In this document: positions 24,675 through 32,735 of the stretch, one piece after another | How positions within the stretch are numbered: position 1 is the stretch's first letter | Layout of the letters: each line of letters opens with the position of its first letter | Assembly (NCBI GenBank): GCA_023249375.1 | Contig: JAHFCT010000028.1 | Span: 1 to 41,892, forward strand | Reading direction: 5' to 3' | From: Gemmatimonadota bacterium | Lineage (GTDB): Bacteria; Gemmatimonadota; Gemmatimonadetes; Gemmatimonadales; Gemmatimonadaceae | DNA: 41,892 nt | Notes under the pieces: generated by a model | Told to the model about the DNA's origin: nothing | Database searches by the model: none | Seen by the model: the letters and a program-made list of their open reading frames with translations, nothing else | Translations under genes and position numbers: made by a program

Positions 24675-26929
24675 CCGCGCGGCTGGTCGATGTCGCGCTG
24701 CCGCTGCCGCTCTTCCGCGCCTTCACCTACGCCGTGCCCGATGGCCTGAGGCACGCCGTGATGCCCGGTTCGCGCGTCGTGGTGCCATTCCGCAACCGCA
24801 CGGCGATGGGGATCGTGCTTGGCGAAAGCACCGGCGAGTCGCTCGGCGACGCCGAGGCCAAGCCCGTGATCAATGCGCCGGATGAACGGCCGGCGTTTCA
24901 GCCCGACTTGCTGGCGGTCGGGCGCTGGATGGCCGACTACTACGTGTCGCCGGTGGGGATGGTGCTGCGCGCGGCGCTGCCGGCGGCGATGGGACGCGCA
25001 CGGCGCGCCGACCCTGCGGTGAAGACACATCGCGTACTGCGCGTCGTGCAGTCGATCGACACGCTGATGCAGCGTGACGCGCTGTTCAAGCGTGCGCCGC
25101 AGCAGCGCGCGTTGTACGAACTGCTCGAGTCACTCGGCGGGCAGTCGCCGGTGGCGCATCTCATCGAGCGGCTCGGGTGCACCGAGGGGGTGGTGCAGGC
25201 GCTGGCCAAGCGCGGCGTGGCCGCGGTGGTGAACGAACCGGTGGACCGCGATCCGTTTCTCTCGCGAGCCGCACCGCCTCCCGCATCGGTGACGCCCAGC
25301 GCCGCGCAGCGTGATGCCATTGCGGCGCTCATCGCCGGTGCCGCGGGGGAGACGTTTCTGCTGCACGGCATCACGGGGAGCGGCAAGACGCTCGTGTACA
25401 TCGAGCTGCTGCGTCACGTGCTCAACGACCGCGGCCGCAGCGCCATCGTGCTGGTGCCCGAGATTGCGCTCACGCCGCAGACGGTTGACCGGTTTCGTGC
25501 GGTCTTTGGTGATCAGGTGGCGGTGCTGCACTCCGGGCTTGGCGAGGGCGAACGCTACGACGCGTGGCGGGCGCTGCAGCGCGGCGACAAGCGCATCGCC
25601 ATTGGCGCGCGCTCCGCCGTCTTTGCGCCGCTCGCGAACCTCGGCGCGATCATCGTGGATGAAGAGCACGAATCGACGTACAAGCAGGGCGAGGCGCCGC
25701 GGTATCACGCGCGTGAAGTGGCGATCGTGCGCGCGCGCGAAGCCGGCGCGGTGGTCGTGCTCGGCAGCGCGACGCCAAGCCTTGAGAGCTGGACCAACGC
25801 GCACTCGGGCAAGTATCGCCTGCTGTCACTGCCCGATCGCGTGGGCGGCGGCGCGCTGCCCAAGGTGAACATCGTCGATCTGCGAAACGAGACGGGGCCG
25901 AACGCGCCGGCGGCTGTGCAAGCATTGCGGCGCATTCTCAGTGCACCACTCGAGGCAGCGCTGCACGAACGGCTCGCGCGCGGCGAACAAAGCCTCTTGC
26001 TGCTCAACCGGCGCGGCTTTGCCAACTTCGTGACCTGCCCCGATGGCCACGTCGTGGCGTGCCCCAACTGCGCCATCTCGCTCACCTATCATCGCGCCCC
26101 CGAGCGGCTGATCTGCCACTATTGCCAGCACGCCGAGCCGCTCGAATCGAAATGCCGTGAGTGCGGCGCCGAGAACATGAAGCAGCGCGGCATCGGCACA
26201 CAGCAGGTGGAGCGGTTGCTGAATGAGCGCTTTCCGTCGGCGCGGGTGTCGCGCATGGACGTGGACACCACGTCCGGGAAGTGGGCGCACACGGAGATTC
26301 TTGACCGCGTGGGGCGCGGCGAGGTGGACATCCTGCTCGGCACGCAGATGATCGCCAAGGGTCTCGACTTCCCCAACGTGACGCTCGTCGGCGTGATTGA
26401 TGCGGACATCGGCATCAACCTCCCCGATTTTCGCGCGAGCGAGCGGACGTTTCAGTTGCTGAGCCAGGTGGCGGGGCGCGCGGGGCGTGGTCCCAAGGGC
26501 GGCGAGGTCTTCATCCAGACACGCACACCGGCGCATCACGCGGTGGTCTGCGCCGTGGGGCACGATTATCTGCGCTTCGTCGGCGAGGAGCTGCCGGCGC
26601 GCGAGAGTCCGCCGTATCCGCCGACGCTGCGACTGGCCAACGTGGTGATCAGCGGTGTGCACGAAGTGGCGGTGGCCGAGTGTGCACAGCAGGCCGCCGA
26701 CTGGCTGGGGCAGCGGCTCGATGCGTTCGGCGATGCGGTGTCGCTCGTTGGCCCGGCGCCGTGCCCGATTGAGCGCATCAAGGGGCGCTGGCGCTGGCAC
26801 GTGGTGCTCAAGGCCACACGCGCGGGGGCGCTGACGCAGCTCATGCGGGCCTTCCTCACGCGGTTCGATCTGCCCGCAGCGCACGAGATGCGGGTGACCT
26901 TCGACCGGGACCCCGTGGCGCTGTTGTAG
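24671..26929 (+). CDS. priA: Primosomal protein N' (replication restart helicase)
   Basis: This 752-residue superfamily 2 helicase restarts stalled replication forks. The N-terminal DNA-binding domain begins RLVDVALPLPLFRAFTYAVPDG. Walker A is GITGSGKTLVYIEL, the DEEH box is IIVDEEHEST, and helicase motifs V and VI are in LLGTQMIAKGLDFPNV and QVAGRAGRG. The zinc-binding insertion is at about 455-500. Its first pair reads CPDGHVVACPNC, one residue shorter than usual and with one Cys missing; His460 might substitute. The remaining CHYC and CREC pairs are normal. The ATG overlaps the kinase stop (ATGA). This start gives the usual family N-terminus. Confidence 0.94.
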   Translation: MTARLVDVALPLPLFRAFTYAVPDGLRHAVMPGSRVVVPFRNRTAMGIVLGESTGESLGDAEAKPVINAPDERPAFQPDLLAVGRWMADYYVSPVGMVLRAALPAAMGRARRADPAVKTHRVLRVVQSIDTLMQRDALFKRAPQQRALYELLESLGGQSPVAHLIERLGCTEGVVQALAKRGVAAVVNEPVDRDPFLSRAAPPPASVTPSAAQRDAIAALIAGAAGETFLLHGITGSGKTLVYIELLRHVLNDRGRSAIVLVPEIALTPQTVDRFRAVFGDQVAVLHSGLGEGERYDAWRALQRGDKRIAIGARSAVFAPLANLGAIIVDEEHESTYKQGEAPRYHAREVAIVRAREAGAVVVLGSATPSLESWTNAHSGKYRLLSLPDRVGGGALPKVNIVDLRNETGPNAPAAVQALRRILSAPLEAALHERLARGEQSLLLLNRRGFANFVTCPDGHVVACPNCAISLTYHRAPERLICHYCQHAEPLESKCRECGAENMKQRGIGTQQVERLLNERFPSARVSRMDVDTTSGKWAHTEILDRVGRGEVDILLGTQMIAKGLDFPNVTLVGVIDADIGINLPDFRASERTFQLLSQVAGRAGRGPKGGEVFIQTRTPAHHAVVCAVGHDYLRFVGEELPARESPPYPPTLRLANVVISGVHEVAVAECAQQAADWLGQRLDAFGDAVSLVGPAPCPIERIKGRWRWHVVLKATRAGALTQLMRAFLTRFDLPAAHEMRVTFDRDPVALL

Positions 26930-26951
26930 GGGACTGCCGTCGGGCTAGATT
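26924..26951 (+). promoter_or_regulatory. Predicted leaderless promoter of the hypothetical-fur-ccdA operon
   Basis: TTGTAG (26924-26929, including the priA stop codon), 16 bases, TAGATT (26946-26951). The next ATG is at 26957, so transcription should begin at about the start codon itself. Confidence 0.55.
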
Positions 26952-26956
26952 CCCAT

Positions 26957-27424
26957 ATGGACGACACCCGCCCCCGCTTTCTGAACGCGATCGTTGACCG
27001 CCTCGGCGAGGATCGCATCGTCGAGTTGCACCTGTTCAGTCCCATTCGGCAGGGTGTGCTGGAGACGGGGGTGGCGGTGGTGGCATGCAAGCCGGACGAA
27101 GTTGGTGCGGGGGAGGGCGAGGGCGCGTATGCGATTTCGCCCGCTGAATCCCCGTCCTCCGCCGCACCAGTTCCCGTGCCTCCGGAAGGCGAGGATTCGC
27201 GTCTCGTGGTGTACACGGCACGCTACCGCTTGACCCGCAAAGGCCCCGATCGCGGCAAGTGGCTGTTTGAAGTGGCGGCGACGGCTGATGCGCCGCTGGC
27301 CACGGTGGATGTGGTGGCGCGCGGCGTCACGCTGCGCTCCAAGGACGTGACCGAAACCGAACGGCTCAGCGGCGAGCAGTTGCGCGCGCTGCTCAAGGAA
27401 CCCGCATGGCGGACCCCGACGTGA
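26957..27424 (+). CDS. Hypothetical protein upstream of fur
   Basis: Not recognised. This 155-residue soluble protein has no signal peptide. The first half (RPRFLNAIVDRLGEDRIVELHLFSPIRQGVLETGVAVVAC) looks like an alpha-beta domain. A proline-, glycine- and serine-rich linker follows (about 50-80). The second half (RLVVYTARYRLTRKGPDRGKWLFEVAATADAPLATVDVVARG) is beta-rich. Its 3' end overlaps the Fur gene by 19 bases in another frame, so the two are coupled. A -10-like TAGATT ends 5 bases before the ATG, predicting a leaderless message. No motif suggests a catalytic function. Confidence 0.72.
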   Translation: MDDTRPRFLNAIVDRLGEDRIVELHLFSPIRQGVLETGVAVVACKPDEVGAGEGEGAYAISPAESPSSAAPVPVPPEGEDSRLVVYTARYRLTRKGPDRGKWLFEVAATADAPLATVDVVARGVTLRSKDVTETERLSGEQLRALLKEPAWRTPT

Positions 27425-27870
27425 GAGAGCGGTTTCGCGCGTTCCTGCGCGAACAAAACTTGCCGGTCACCAGCCAGCGGCTGGTCATTGGCGACTTGCT
27501 GCTGAACGCGCCCGGCCACCTCTCGGCCGAAGACGTCTCGTCACAGCTTTCGGAGAAGGGACAGGTCGTCGGACTCGCCACGATCTACCGAACGCTCGAC
27601 CTGCTCGTCAACTCCGGGCTCGTGGTGGAGCGCGATTTCGGCGAGGGCTTCAAGCGCTTCGAACCCGCGCGCAACCTCCCGCATCACTATCACCTGACCT
27701 GCACCGTGTGCGGGTCGGTGACCGAGTTCCTCGATGAACGCATCGAGCAGATGATCCGCACGGCGGCCGCTGCGCGGGGCTTCGTGCCCTCGCGGCACCG
27801 GCTGCTTGTGCATGGCACCTGCCGCGACTGTCGCGGCGCGGCCCCCGTTCCGAAACGGAGAACGCTGTGA
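27406..27870 (+). CDS. Fur-family metal-dependent repressor
   Basis: This 154-residue DNA-binding regulator has a winged helix at about 15-85 (PVTSQRLVIGDLLL ... VVGLATIYRTLDLLVNSGLV) and a C-terminal dimerisation and metal domain. The structural zinc site is visible as two Cys pairs, LTCTVCGSVTEF and GTCRDCRG. The His cluster PHHYHL supplies regulatory-metal ligands. Whether it senses iron, zinc, manganese or peroxide cannot be told from sequence. It overlaps the preceding gene by 19 bases and shares GTGA with ccdA, so it is co-transcribed with a thiol-redox gene. Confidence 0.9.
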   Translation: MADPDVRERFRAFLREQNLPVTSQRLVIGDLLLNAPGHLSAEDVSSQLSEKGQVVGLATIYRTLDLLVNSGLVVERDFGEGFKRFEPARNLPHHYHLTCTVCGSVTEFLDERIEQMIRTAAAARGFVPSRHRLLVHGTCRDCRGAAPVPKRRTL

Positions 27871-28595
27871 CCGAACCCGCCACGCTCGGCATCGCCATCG
27901 CGTTTAGCGCCGGCCTGCTCAGCTTCCTCTCGCCCTGCGTGCTGCCGCTGGTGCCGAGCTACGTGACGTTCATTACGGGACTGAGCCTCGAGGACGTACA
28001 GCGCTCGCGCCGCACGGCGCTCATTCACGCGCTGCTTTTCATCCTCGGCTTCACGCTGATCTTCATGGCGCTTGGCGCGAGCGCCACGGTGCTCGGCCGG
28101 GTGCTGCTGAGCCAGCGCGTCTGGCTGACGCGCTTTGGCGGCGCGCTCGTGATCGTGTTTGGCCTCTACCTGCTGGGCGTGCTCAACCTCGGCGTGCTGG
28201 CGCGCGACACGCGCGTGCATCTCACCGACAAGCCGGTGGGTTACCTGGGCACGGTGCTGGTGGGCATCGCGTTTGGCGCCGGCTGGTCGCCGTGCATCGG
28301 TCCGATTCTCGGCGCCATCCTGACGTACACGGCGAGCGAAGCCGATCTTGGCCGCGGCCTGGTGCTCCTGTTCGTCTACTCGATGGGTCTCGCCATTCCG
28401 TTCCTGCTCGCCGCCGTCGCCGTGGAGCGCTTCCTCGGATTCTTTCAGAAGATCCGGACGCAGATGGGGTGGATCAACCGGCTGGCCGGCGTGCTGCTGC
28501 TCGCGGTGGGCCTGCTGCTGATTACCGACCAATTCGCCCGGATTGCGAGTTTCATGCAGCAGTACACGCCCGAGTTCATCCGGGCGCGCATTTAG
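27867..28595 (+). CDS. ccdA: CcdA-type cytochrome c biogenesis / thiol-disulfide membrane protein
   Basis: This 242-residue protein with six membrane segments carries reducing power from cytoplasmic thioredoxin across the membrane. The two redox cysteines lie in membrane segments as expected: Cys24 in LSFLSPCVLPLVPSY and Cys143 in GAGWSPCIGPILGA. It corresponds to the central domain of DsbD. Start is GTG at 27867, overlapping the Fur stop by 4 bases. A Fur-family gene beside ccdA may reflect a link between metal supply and cytochrome maturation, but this is inference. No other ccm or ccs gene is in view. Confidence 0.92.
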   Translation: MTEPATLGIAIAFSAGLLSFLSPCVLPLVPSYVTFITGLSLEDVQRSRRTALIHALLFILGFTLIFMALGASATVLGRVLLSQRVWLTRFGGALVIVFGLYLLGVLNLGVLARDTRVHLTDKPVGYLGTVLVGIAFGAGWSPCIGPILGAILTYTASEADLGRGLVLLFVYSMGLAIPFLLAAVAVERFLGFFQKIRTQMGWINRLAGVLLLAVGLLLITDQFARIASFMQQYTPEFIRARI

Positions 28596-28649
28596 CGCAC
28601 TGGCGTGACGGTTGTTCAAGTCGGGGGCGCCATCGGCCGACGCTCCGGA

Positions 28650-28655
28650 TATGAT
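28650..28655 (+). promoter_or_regulatory. Possible -10 element of the PAS kinase gene
   Basis: TATGAT lies 28 bases before the GTG start at 28684 and the AGGGGG ribosome binding site at 28671-28676. No -35 match is seen at the usual distance, so this is a weak call. Confidence 0.3.
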
Positions 28656-28683
28656 AAAGGTTGCCAGGCCAGGGGGATCGGTC

Positions 28684-29895
28684 GTGCATGCCACCGACTT
28701 CGCGCCCGCCGAGCGGGCGTTGCCTGAGGACGTTCGCCGACAGCATATCAAGCTGTCGGCGCTGCCATTCGTGCGCGATTTCCTTGACGCCATGCCCAAC
28801 ATGGCCGTCGTGCTGAACGCGGAGCGGCAGATCGTCCTGACCAACAAGGTCTTTCGCGACTATCTCCAGTCGGCCACCGCGGCCACCGGCCCCGACGAGA
28901 CGCGGCGGCAGACTTTTGAGGCCGTCGTCGACGCGGTGCTCGGCCGTCGGCCGGGCGAGGCGTTCTCGTGCGTGCACTCGAACGCGAACGAGGGTGGATG
29001 CGGCACCAGCCGCTTCTGCCGCAACTGCGGAGCCGCACGCGCGATTGTCAGCAGCCAGCAGTGGCGCACGCTCGACGTGCAGGAATGCCGGTTGATCTGC
29101 GGCGAGGCCGGCGTGCGCGAACTGGCGTTCGACTTCCGCGTCTGGGCGCAGCACCTCGACATCGAGGGCGAATCGTTCACCATCTTTTCGCTGATGGACA
29201 TCAGCCACGAGAAGCGGCGCGAAGCGCTCGAGCGGATCTTCTTCCACGACGTGCTGAATACCGCGGGCGGCGTGAAAGGACTGGCCGACCTCATGGCACA
29301 CGCGCGCCTGACGGAGTCGGCCCTGCGCGAGTCCGCCGAGATGATGTCCGATTCCGCTGATCAGCTCATCGAGGAGATCAACGCGCAGCGGGCGCTGAGC
29401 GCCGCCGAATCGGGCGACCTCACGGTGACGCCCGCGGAGGTGCAGTCGCTCGAGACGATGGACCGCGTGATCAAGGTCTTCCACTCGTACAGCGTCAGCC
29501 GCGGCAAGGACATTCGCGTCGATGACTCCATTGAGGCGTTCCCGTTCGTCACGGATCCGGTGCTGCTGCGGCGCGTGCTGGTGAACCTCGTCAAGAACGC
29601 GCTCGAGGCGGAGCCCGTGGGCGGCGTGGTGACCATCAATGCGAAGCGCGAAGACAATGCCGCGCTCTTCTCGGTGCACAACAGCCGCGTGATGCCCAAC
29701 GAGGTGCAGATGCAGATCTTCCAGCGGTCGTTCTCGACCAAGGGGACCGGCCGCGGCCTCGGCACGTATAGCATCAAGCTGCTCACGGAGCGCTATCTGG
29801 CCGGCCACGCATGGTTCGTGTCCAATGGCGACGAAGGAACGCGGTTCAGTGTGCGGTTCCCGCTTGACTGGGCGAAGGACGCGCCGGTCAGCTGA
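28684..29895 (+). CDS. PAS-domain sensor histidine kinase with a cysteine cluster
   Basis: About 403 residues, no membrane segment. The PAS domain (about 28-170) opens FLDAMPNMAVVLNAERQIVLTN. It carries a Cys-rich insert at about 95-118: Cys-x-His, then GCGTSRFCRNCGA. This could bind metal or haem, or act as a redox switch. The kinase core has an H-box (FFHDVLNT, His188), an intact N-box (LVNLVKNALEAE) and a G2 box (STKGTGRGLGTYSIK), so it should be active. GTG at 28684 is chosen for the AGGGGG seven bases upstream; an in-frame TTG at 28612 is the alternative. No response regulator is adjacent. Its end overlaps the convergent ABC gene by 8 bases. Confidence 0.82.
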   Translation: MHATDFAPAERALPEDVRRQHIKLSALPFVRDFLDAMPNMAVVLNAERQIVLTNKVFRDYLQSATAATGPDETRRQTFEAVVDAVLGRRPGEAFSCVHSNANEGGCGTSRFCRNCGAARAIVSSQQWRTLDVQECRLICGEAGVRELAFDFRVWAQHLDIEGESFTIFSLMDISHEKRREALERIFFHDVLNTAGGVKGLADLMAHARLTESALRESAEMMSDSADQLIEEINAQRALSAAESGDLTVTPAEVQSLETMDRVIKVFHSYSVSRGKDIRVDDSIEAFPFVTDPVLLRRVLVNLVKNALEAEPVGGVVTINAKREDNAALFSVHNSRVMPNEVQMQIFQRSFSTKGTGRGLGTYSIKLLTERYLAGHAWFVSNGDEGTRFSVRFPLDWAKDAPVS

Positions 29896-31651
29896 CCGCC
29901 TCGATCGACTCTTCCAGCAGCTGCCGGCGCAGCAGGTCATAGTACCGCCCGCGCCGCTCGACGAGTTCGTCGTGCGTCCCCTCTTCCGCCACGGTGCCGT
30001 CGTCGAGCACGATGATGTGCGTGGCATCGCGCAGCGCCGTCACGCGGTGCGAGGCGATGAGCGCCGTGCGGCCGCTGAGCGCCTCGCGCAGGCCACGCAG
30101 GATCGCCGCCTCGGTGTGCGTGTCGACCGCCGAGAGTGCGTCGTCGAGCACGACGATCGCCGGCTGACGGGCGAGGGCGCGGGCGATCGTTGCCCGCTGC
30201 TTCTGTCCGCCCGACAGGTTGATGCCGCGTTCGCCAAGCATCGTCTGCGCGCCGGCGGGAAAACGCGCCACCGACTCCGCGAGTTGTGCGACGCCTGACG
30301 CCGCGAGGGCCGCCTCGTCGCTGGCGCCGCCGTAGGCGAGGTTGTGCGCGATGGTGTCGCTGAACAGCAGCGCGTCCTGCGGCACGAATCCGATCTCGGC
30401 GCGCAACTCGTGCAGCGCGAGGTCGCGCACATCGACGCCGTCGATGAGGATGCTCCCCGATTGCGGATCAAAGAAGCGTGGCAGCAGCTCGAGCAGCGCG
30501 CTCTTGCCGGCGCCGGTGGCGCCGACCACCCCCAGCGTGCCGCCCGCGGGGACCGTGAACGAGACGCCGCGCAGCACCTCGCGTGGAGTGCTCCCGTCGC
30601 GAGTGGGATACGCGAAGGAGACATGGCGAAACTCCACGCAGCGGCCGCCGCCGTGCGCGGGCAGCGTGCGCGGCGTTGACGGATCTTGCACGGCGGGCGC
30701 GGTGTCGAGGATTTCAATCAGGCGTTCCATCGATGCCGCGCCGCGCTGAAAGAGGTTCGTCACCCAGCCCAGCGCGATCAGCGGCCACGTGAGCGTCGTG
30801 AGGTAGATGCCGAACGCCACCAGCGCGCCCACCGAGAGCGTGCCGCGCAGCACCATCGTGCCGCCGACGCCGAGCACGGCCACCGAACCGAGCCCCGCGA
30901 GCAGCGTGAATGACGGATTCATCAATGCGTTGAGCCGAGCCAGCGCGATGTTGCGGTGCAGATACTCGGTGCTCATCGCCGCAAAGCGTGCCGACTCCGC
31001 GGGCTCCTGCCGGTAGGCGCGCACGATGCGCGCCCCGCTCAGGTTCTCCTGCACACGCGTCGTGAGATCGCTGAAATGCGCCTGCACCGACTCAAAGCGG
31101 TCATGGATGGTGCGTCCGAGGCGCAGCATCACCACCGGGAGCAGCAGCAGCGGCGTGAGTGCAATCAGCGCGAGCCGCGGTGAGAGCCGCAGCATGAACG
31201 CCAGCGCGAAGAGCCCGCCGGCGATGGTGTTGGTCAGGTACATGATGGCCGGACCCGCTGCCATGCGCACGGCGCCGAGGTCGTTGGTCAGCCGAGCCAT
31301 CACATCGCCGGTGCGGGTACGCGCGTACCATCCCGCGTCCAGCCGCATCAGGTGCGCGAACAGCTGATCGCGCAGGTCGGTCTCGATGCGCCGGCTCACG
31401 CCGTTGAGCTGTTCACGCATCTGCCAGCGGAAGAAGCCCGTGACGAGTGCCACGCTGACCATCATCGCCGCGATGCGCCACAATCGCGCCGGCGCCTCGC
31501 CGGCCCGCAGCGCGTCGATGGCCCAACGCAGGAACAGCGGCTGCAGGCTGTACGTCGCCGACGAAATCACCACGCAGGCGATGCCCCACGTCATCAGGGC
31601 ACGATACGGCGTCGCGAGGGGTATCAACCGGCGAAGCGGATGCACCTTCAC
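29888..31651 (-). CDS. ABC exporter half-transporter, MdlA/YheI-like
   Basis: 587 residues: a six-helix type IV exporter membrane domain (about 15-310) fused to one ATPase domain. Walker A is GATGAGKS (377-384) and the signature is LSGGQ (479-483). Walker B is VVLDDALSAVD, where Asp504 replaces the catalytic Glu. That is the mark of the degenerate half of heterodimeric exporters such as MdlA or YheI (BmrC), so a partner half is expected elsewhere. None is adjacent. The GTG at 31651 is chosen because it gives normal length (GTG at 31645 is also possible) and avoids overlap with the divergent lipoprotein gene. It probably exports drugs or lipids. Confidence 0.86.
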   Translation of the reverse strand: MKVHPLRRLIPLATPYRALMTWGIACVVISSATYSLQPLFLRWAIDALRAGEAPARLWRIAAMMVSVALVTGFFRWQMREQLNGVSRRIETDLRDQLFAHLMRLDAGWYARTRTGDVMARLTNDLGAVRMAAGPAIMYLTNTIAGGLFALAFMLRLSPRLALIALTPLLLLPVVMLRLGRTIHDRFESVQAHFSDLTTRVQENLSGARIVRAYRQEPAESARFAAMSTEYLHRNIALARLNALMNPSFTLLAGLGSVAVLGVGGTMVLRGTLSVGALVAFGIYLTTLTWPLIALGWVTNLFQRGAASMERLIEILDTAPAVQDPSTPRTLPAHGGGRCVEFRHVSFAYPTRDGSTPREVLRGVSFTVPAGGTLGVVGATGAGKSALLELLPRFFDPQSGSILIDGVDVRDLALHELRAEIGFVPQDALLFSDTIAHNLAYGGASDEAALAASGVAQLAESVARFPAGAQTMLGERGINLSGGQKQRATIARALARQPAIVVLDDALSAVDTHTEAAILRGLREALSGRTALIASHRVTALRDATHIIVLDDGTVAEEGTHDELVERRGRYYDLLRRQLLEESIEAVS

Positions 31652-31662
31652 GCGCGCCGCCG

Positions 31663-31691
31663 TTGTGCGCGCCGGATGATCTGGCCAGCTT
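31663..31691 (+). promoter_or_regulatory. Possible promoter of the glycine-zipper lipoprotein gene
   Basis: TTGTGC (31663-31668), 17 bases, CAGCTT (31686-31691). It resembles the TAGCTT form seen elsewhere but has C at the first -10 position. The leader would be about 32 bases, with GGAG upstream of the ATG. Confidence 0.35.
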
Positions 31692-31729
31692 TGTTGCAGC
31701 AGATCCCACCACGAGTGACGGAGCGCATC

Positions 31730-32608
31730 ATGACGAAATTTATCCGCAGCGCGGCGGCGCCGCTGGCCCTGTTGCTGGTCCTCGGCGGATGCCAGAAGAA
31801 CGATGCCGCGCCGGCCAGCCGCCAGGTGGAACTCGCCCCCGCGCCCAATGGCCAGCCGCAGCTTGCCGACACCGCGCGCGGCGCGGTGTCGCCAACGGCG
31901 GACGTCAACGCCGGTACCGAGGCGCTGCCAAAGGAATCCGTCTCGCCGGCGTCGAAGCAGGCGCCGCGTCCCGCTCCGGCACGGCAGCCGACGAACGCGC
32001 CGGTGAGTTCCGCACCCGCGGCCGTGCCCGCGCCGTCGCGCACCGCGGCGGCGCCGAGTGCCCCGAGTGCGCCGACGACGGGCGTGATCGCGGGTGGCGC
32101 GTCGATGAGCGCGGCGATGGGCAGTCGCATCTGCACCAACACGCATCGCGTGGGTGATCGCGTGACGGCCACGCTCGCGTCGCCGGTGAACGGCACCAAC
32201 GGCGCGGTGATTCCGGCCGGCGCCGCCGTCACGCTGCGCGTGACAGAATCCACGCGCGGCGAGAACGGCAAGGAAGGCATTCGCCTGGCGTTCGAGCCGG
32301 TCTCGGTGACGACCGGCGGCGCGACGTACGTCATCGGCGGGAGCGCGACGATGACGGGTATGGAAACCGTGCGCGCACAGACGACGGGCGATCAGGCCAA
32401 GAAGGTCGCCGCTGGCGCGGTGATTGGCGCGCTGGCGGGCAAGCTGCTCGGCAAGAAGAACAAGACCGCGGTGGTTGGCGCGGCCGTGGGCGCGGCGGCC
32501 GGCGGCGCGATCGCCGCGGGCTCTTCCGACTGGAACGGCTGCCTCGGCGAAGGCGGGCGCGTGACGATCGTGCTATCGGGGCCGCTGACGGTGCAACTGG
32601 CGCGGTAG
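31730..32608 (+). CDS. Glycine-zipper lipoprotein
   Basis: 292 residues. The signal peptide ends in a lipobox (LLLVLGGC, lipid on Cys21), so the mature protein is anchored in the inner or outer membrane. Residues about 25-125 are an Ala-, Pro- and Ser-rich linker, probably disordered. A compact domain follows (ICTNTHRVGDRVTATLASPV ... AVIPAGAAVTLRVTE), with TrbI/VirB10-like beta character. Next is a glycine-zipper stretch at about 215-265 (AAGAVIGALAGKLLG, then VVGAAVGAAAGGAIAAG), which could insert in or associate with a membrane. The function is unknown. GGAG precedes the ATG. A long hairpin lies just after its stop. Confidence 0.78.
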   Translation: MTKFIRSAAAPLALLLVLGGCQKNDAAPASRQVELAPAPNGQPQLADTARGAVSPTADVNAGTEALPKESVSPASKQAPRPAPARQPTNAPVSSAPAAVPAPSRTAAAPSAPSAPTTGVIAGGASMSAAMGSRICTNTHRVGDRVTATLASPVNGTNGAVIPAGAAVTLRVTESTRGENGKEGIRLAFEPVSVTTGGATYVIGGSATMTGMETVRAQTTGDQAKKVAAGAVIGALAGKLLGKKNKTAVVGAAVGAAAGGAIAAGSSDWNGCLGEGGRVTIVLSGPLTVQLAR

Positions 32609-32619
32609 CGTCAGCGGGT

Positions 32620-32722
32620 GCAGGGAGGCCAGCGGGGTTCGCGCGAATACTGGAGGGCCCACCGGCGCGCTGTACGCGCCGGTGGGCCCGAGAATTTCGC
32701 GCGAGCTCTGCTGGCCTCCCGC
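32620..32722. terminator. Long imperfect hairpin, probable bidirectional terminator
   Basis: The inner stem is a perfect 15 base pairs: GGGCCCACCGGCGCG at 32655-32669 pairs with 32675-32689 across the loop CTGTA. Outer arms also pair: GGGAGGCCAGC at 32623-32633 with GCTGGCCTCCC at 32710-32720, and TCGCGCGAA with TTCGCGCGA between them. It lies between two convergent genes. No T-tract follows either end. Confidence 0.7.
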
Positions 32723-32735
32723 AATCTTCGCGGTA

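Noticed and set aside
31652-32146. Extension of the ABC transporter upstream of 31651
   Set aside because: The added residues are antisense to the lipoprotein gene and Arg-rich; normal family length is reached from 31651.
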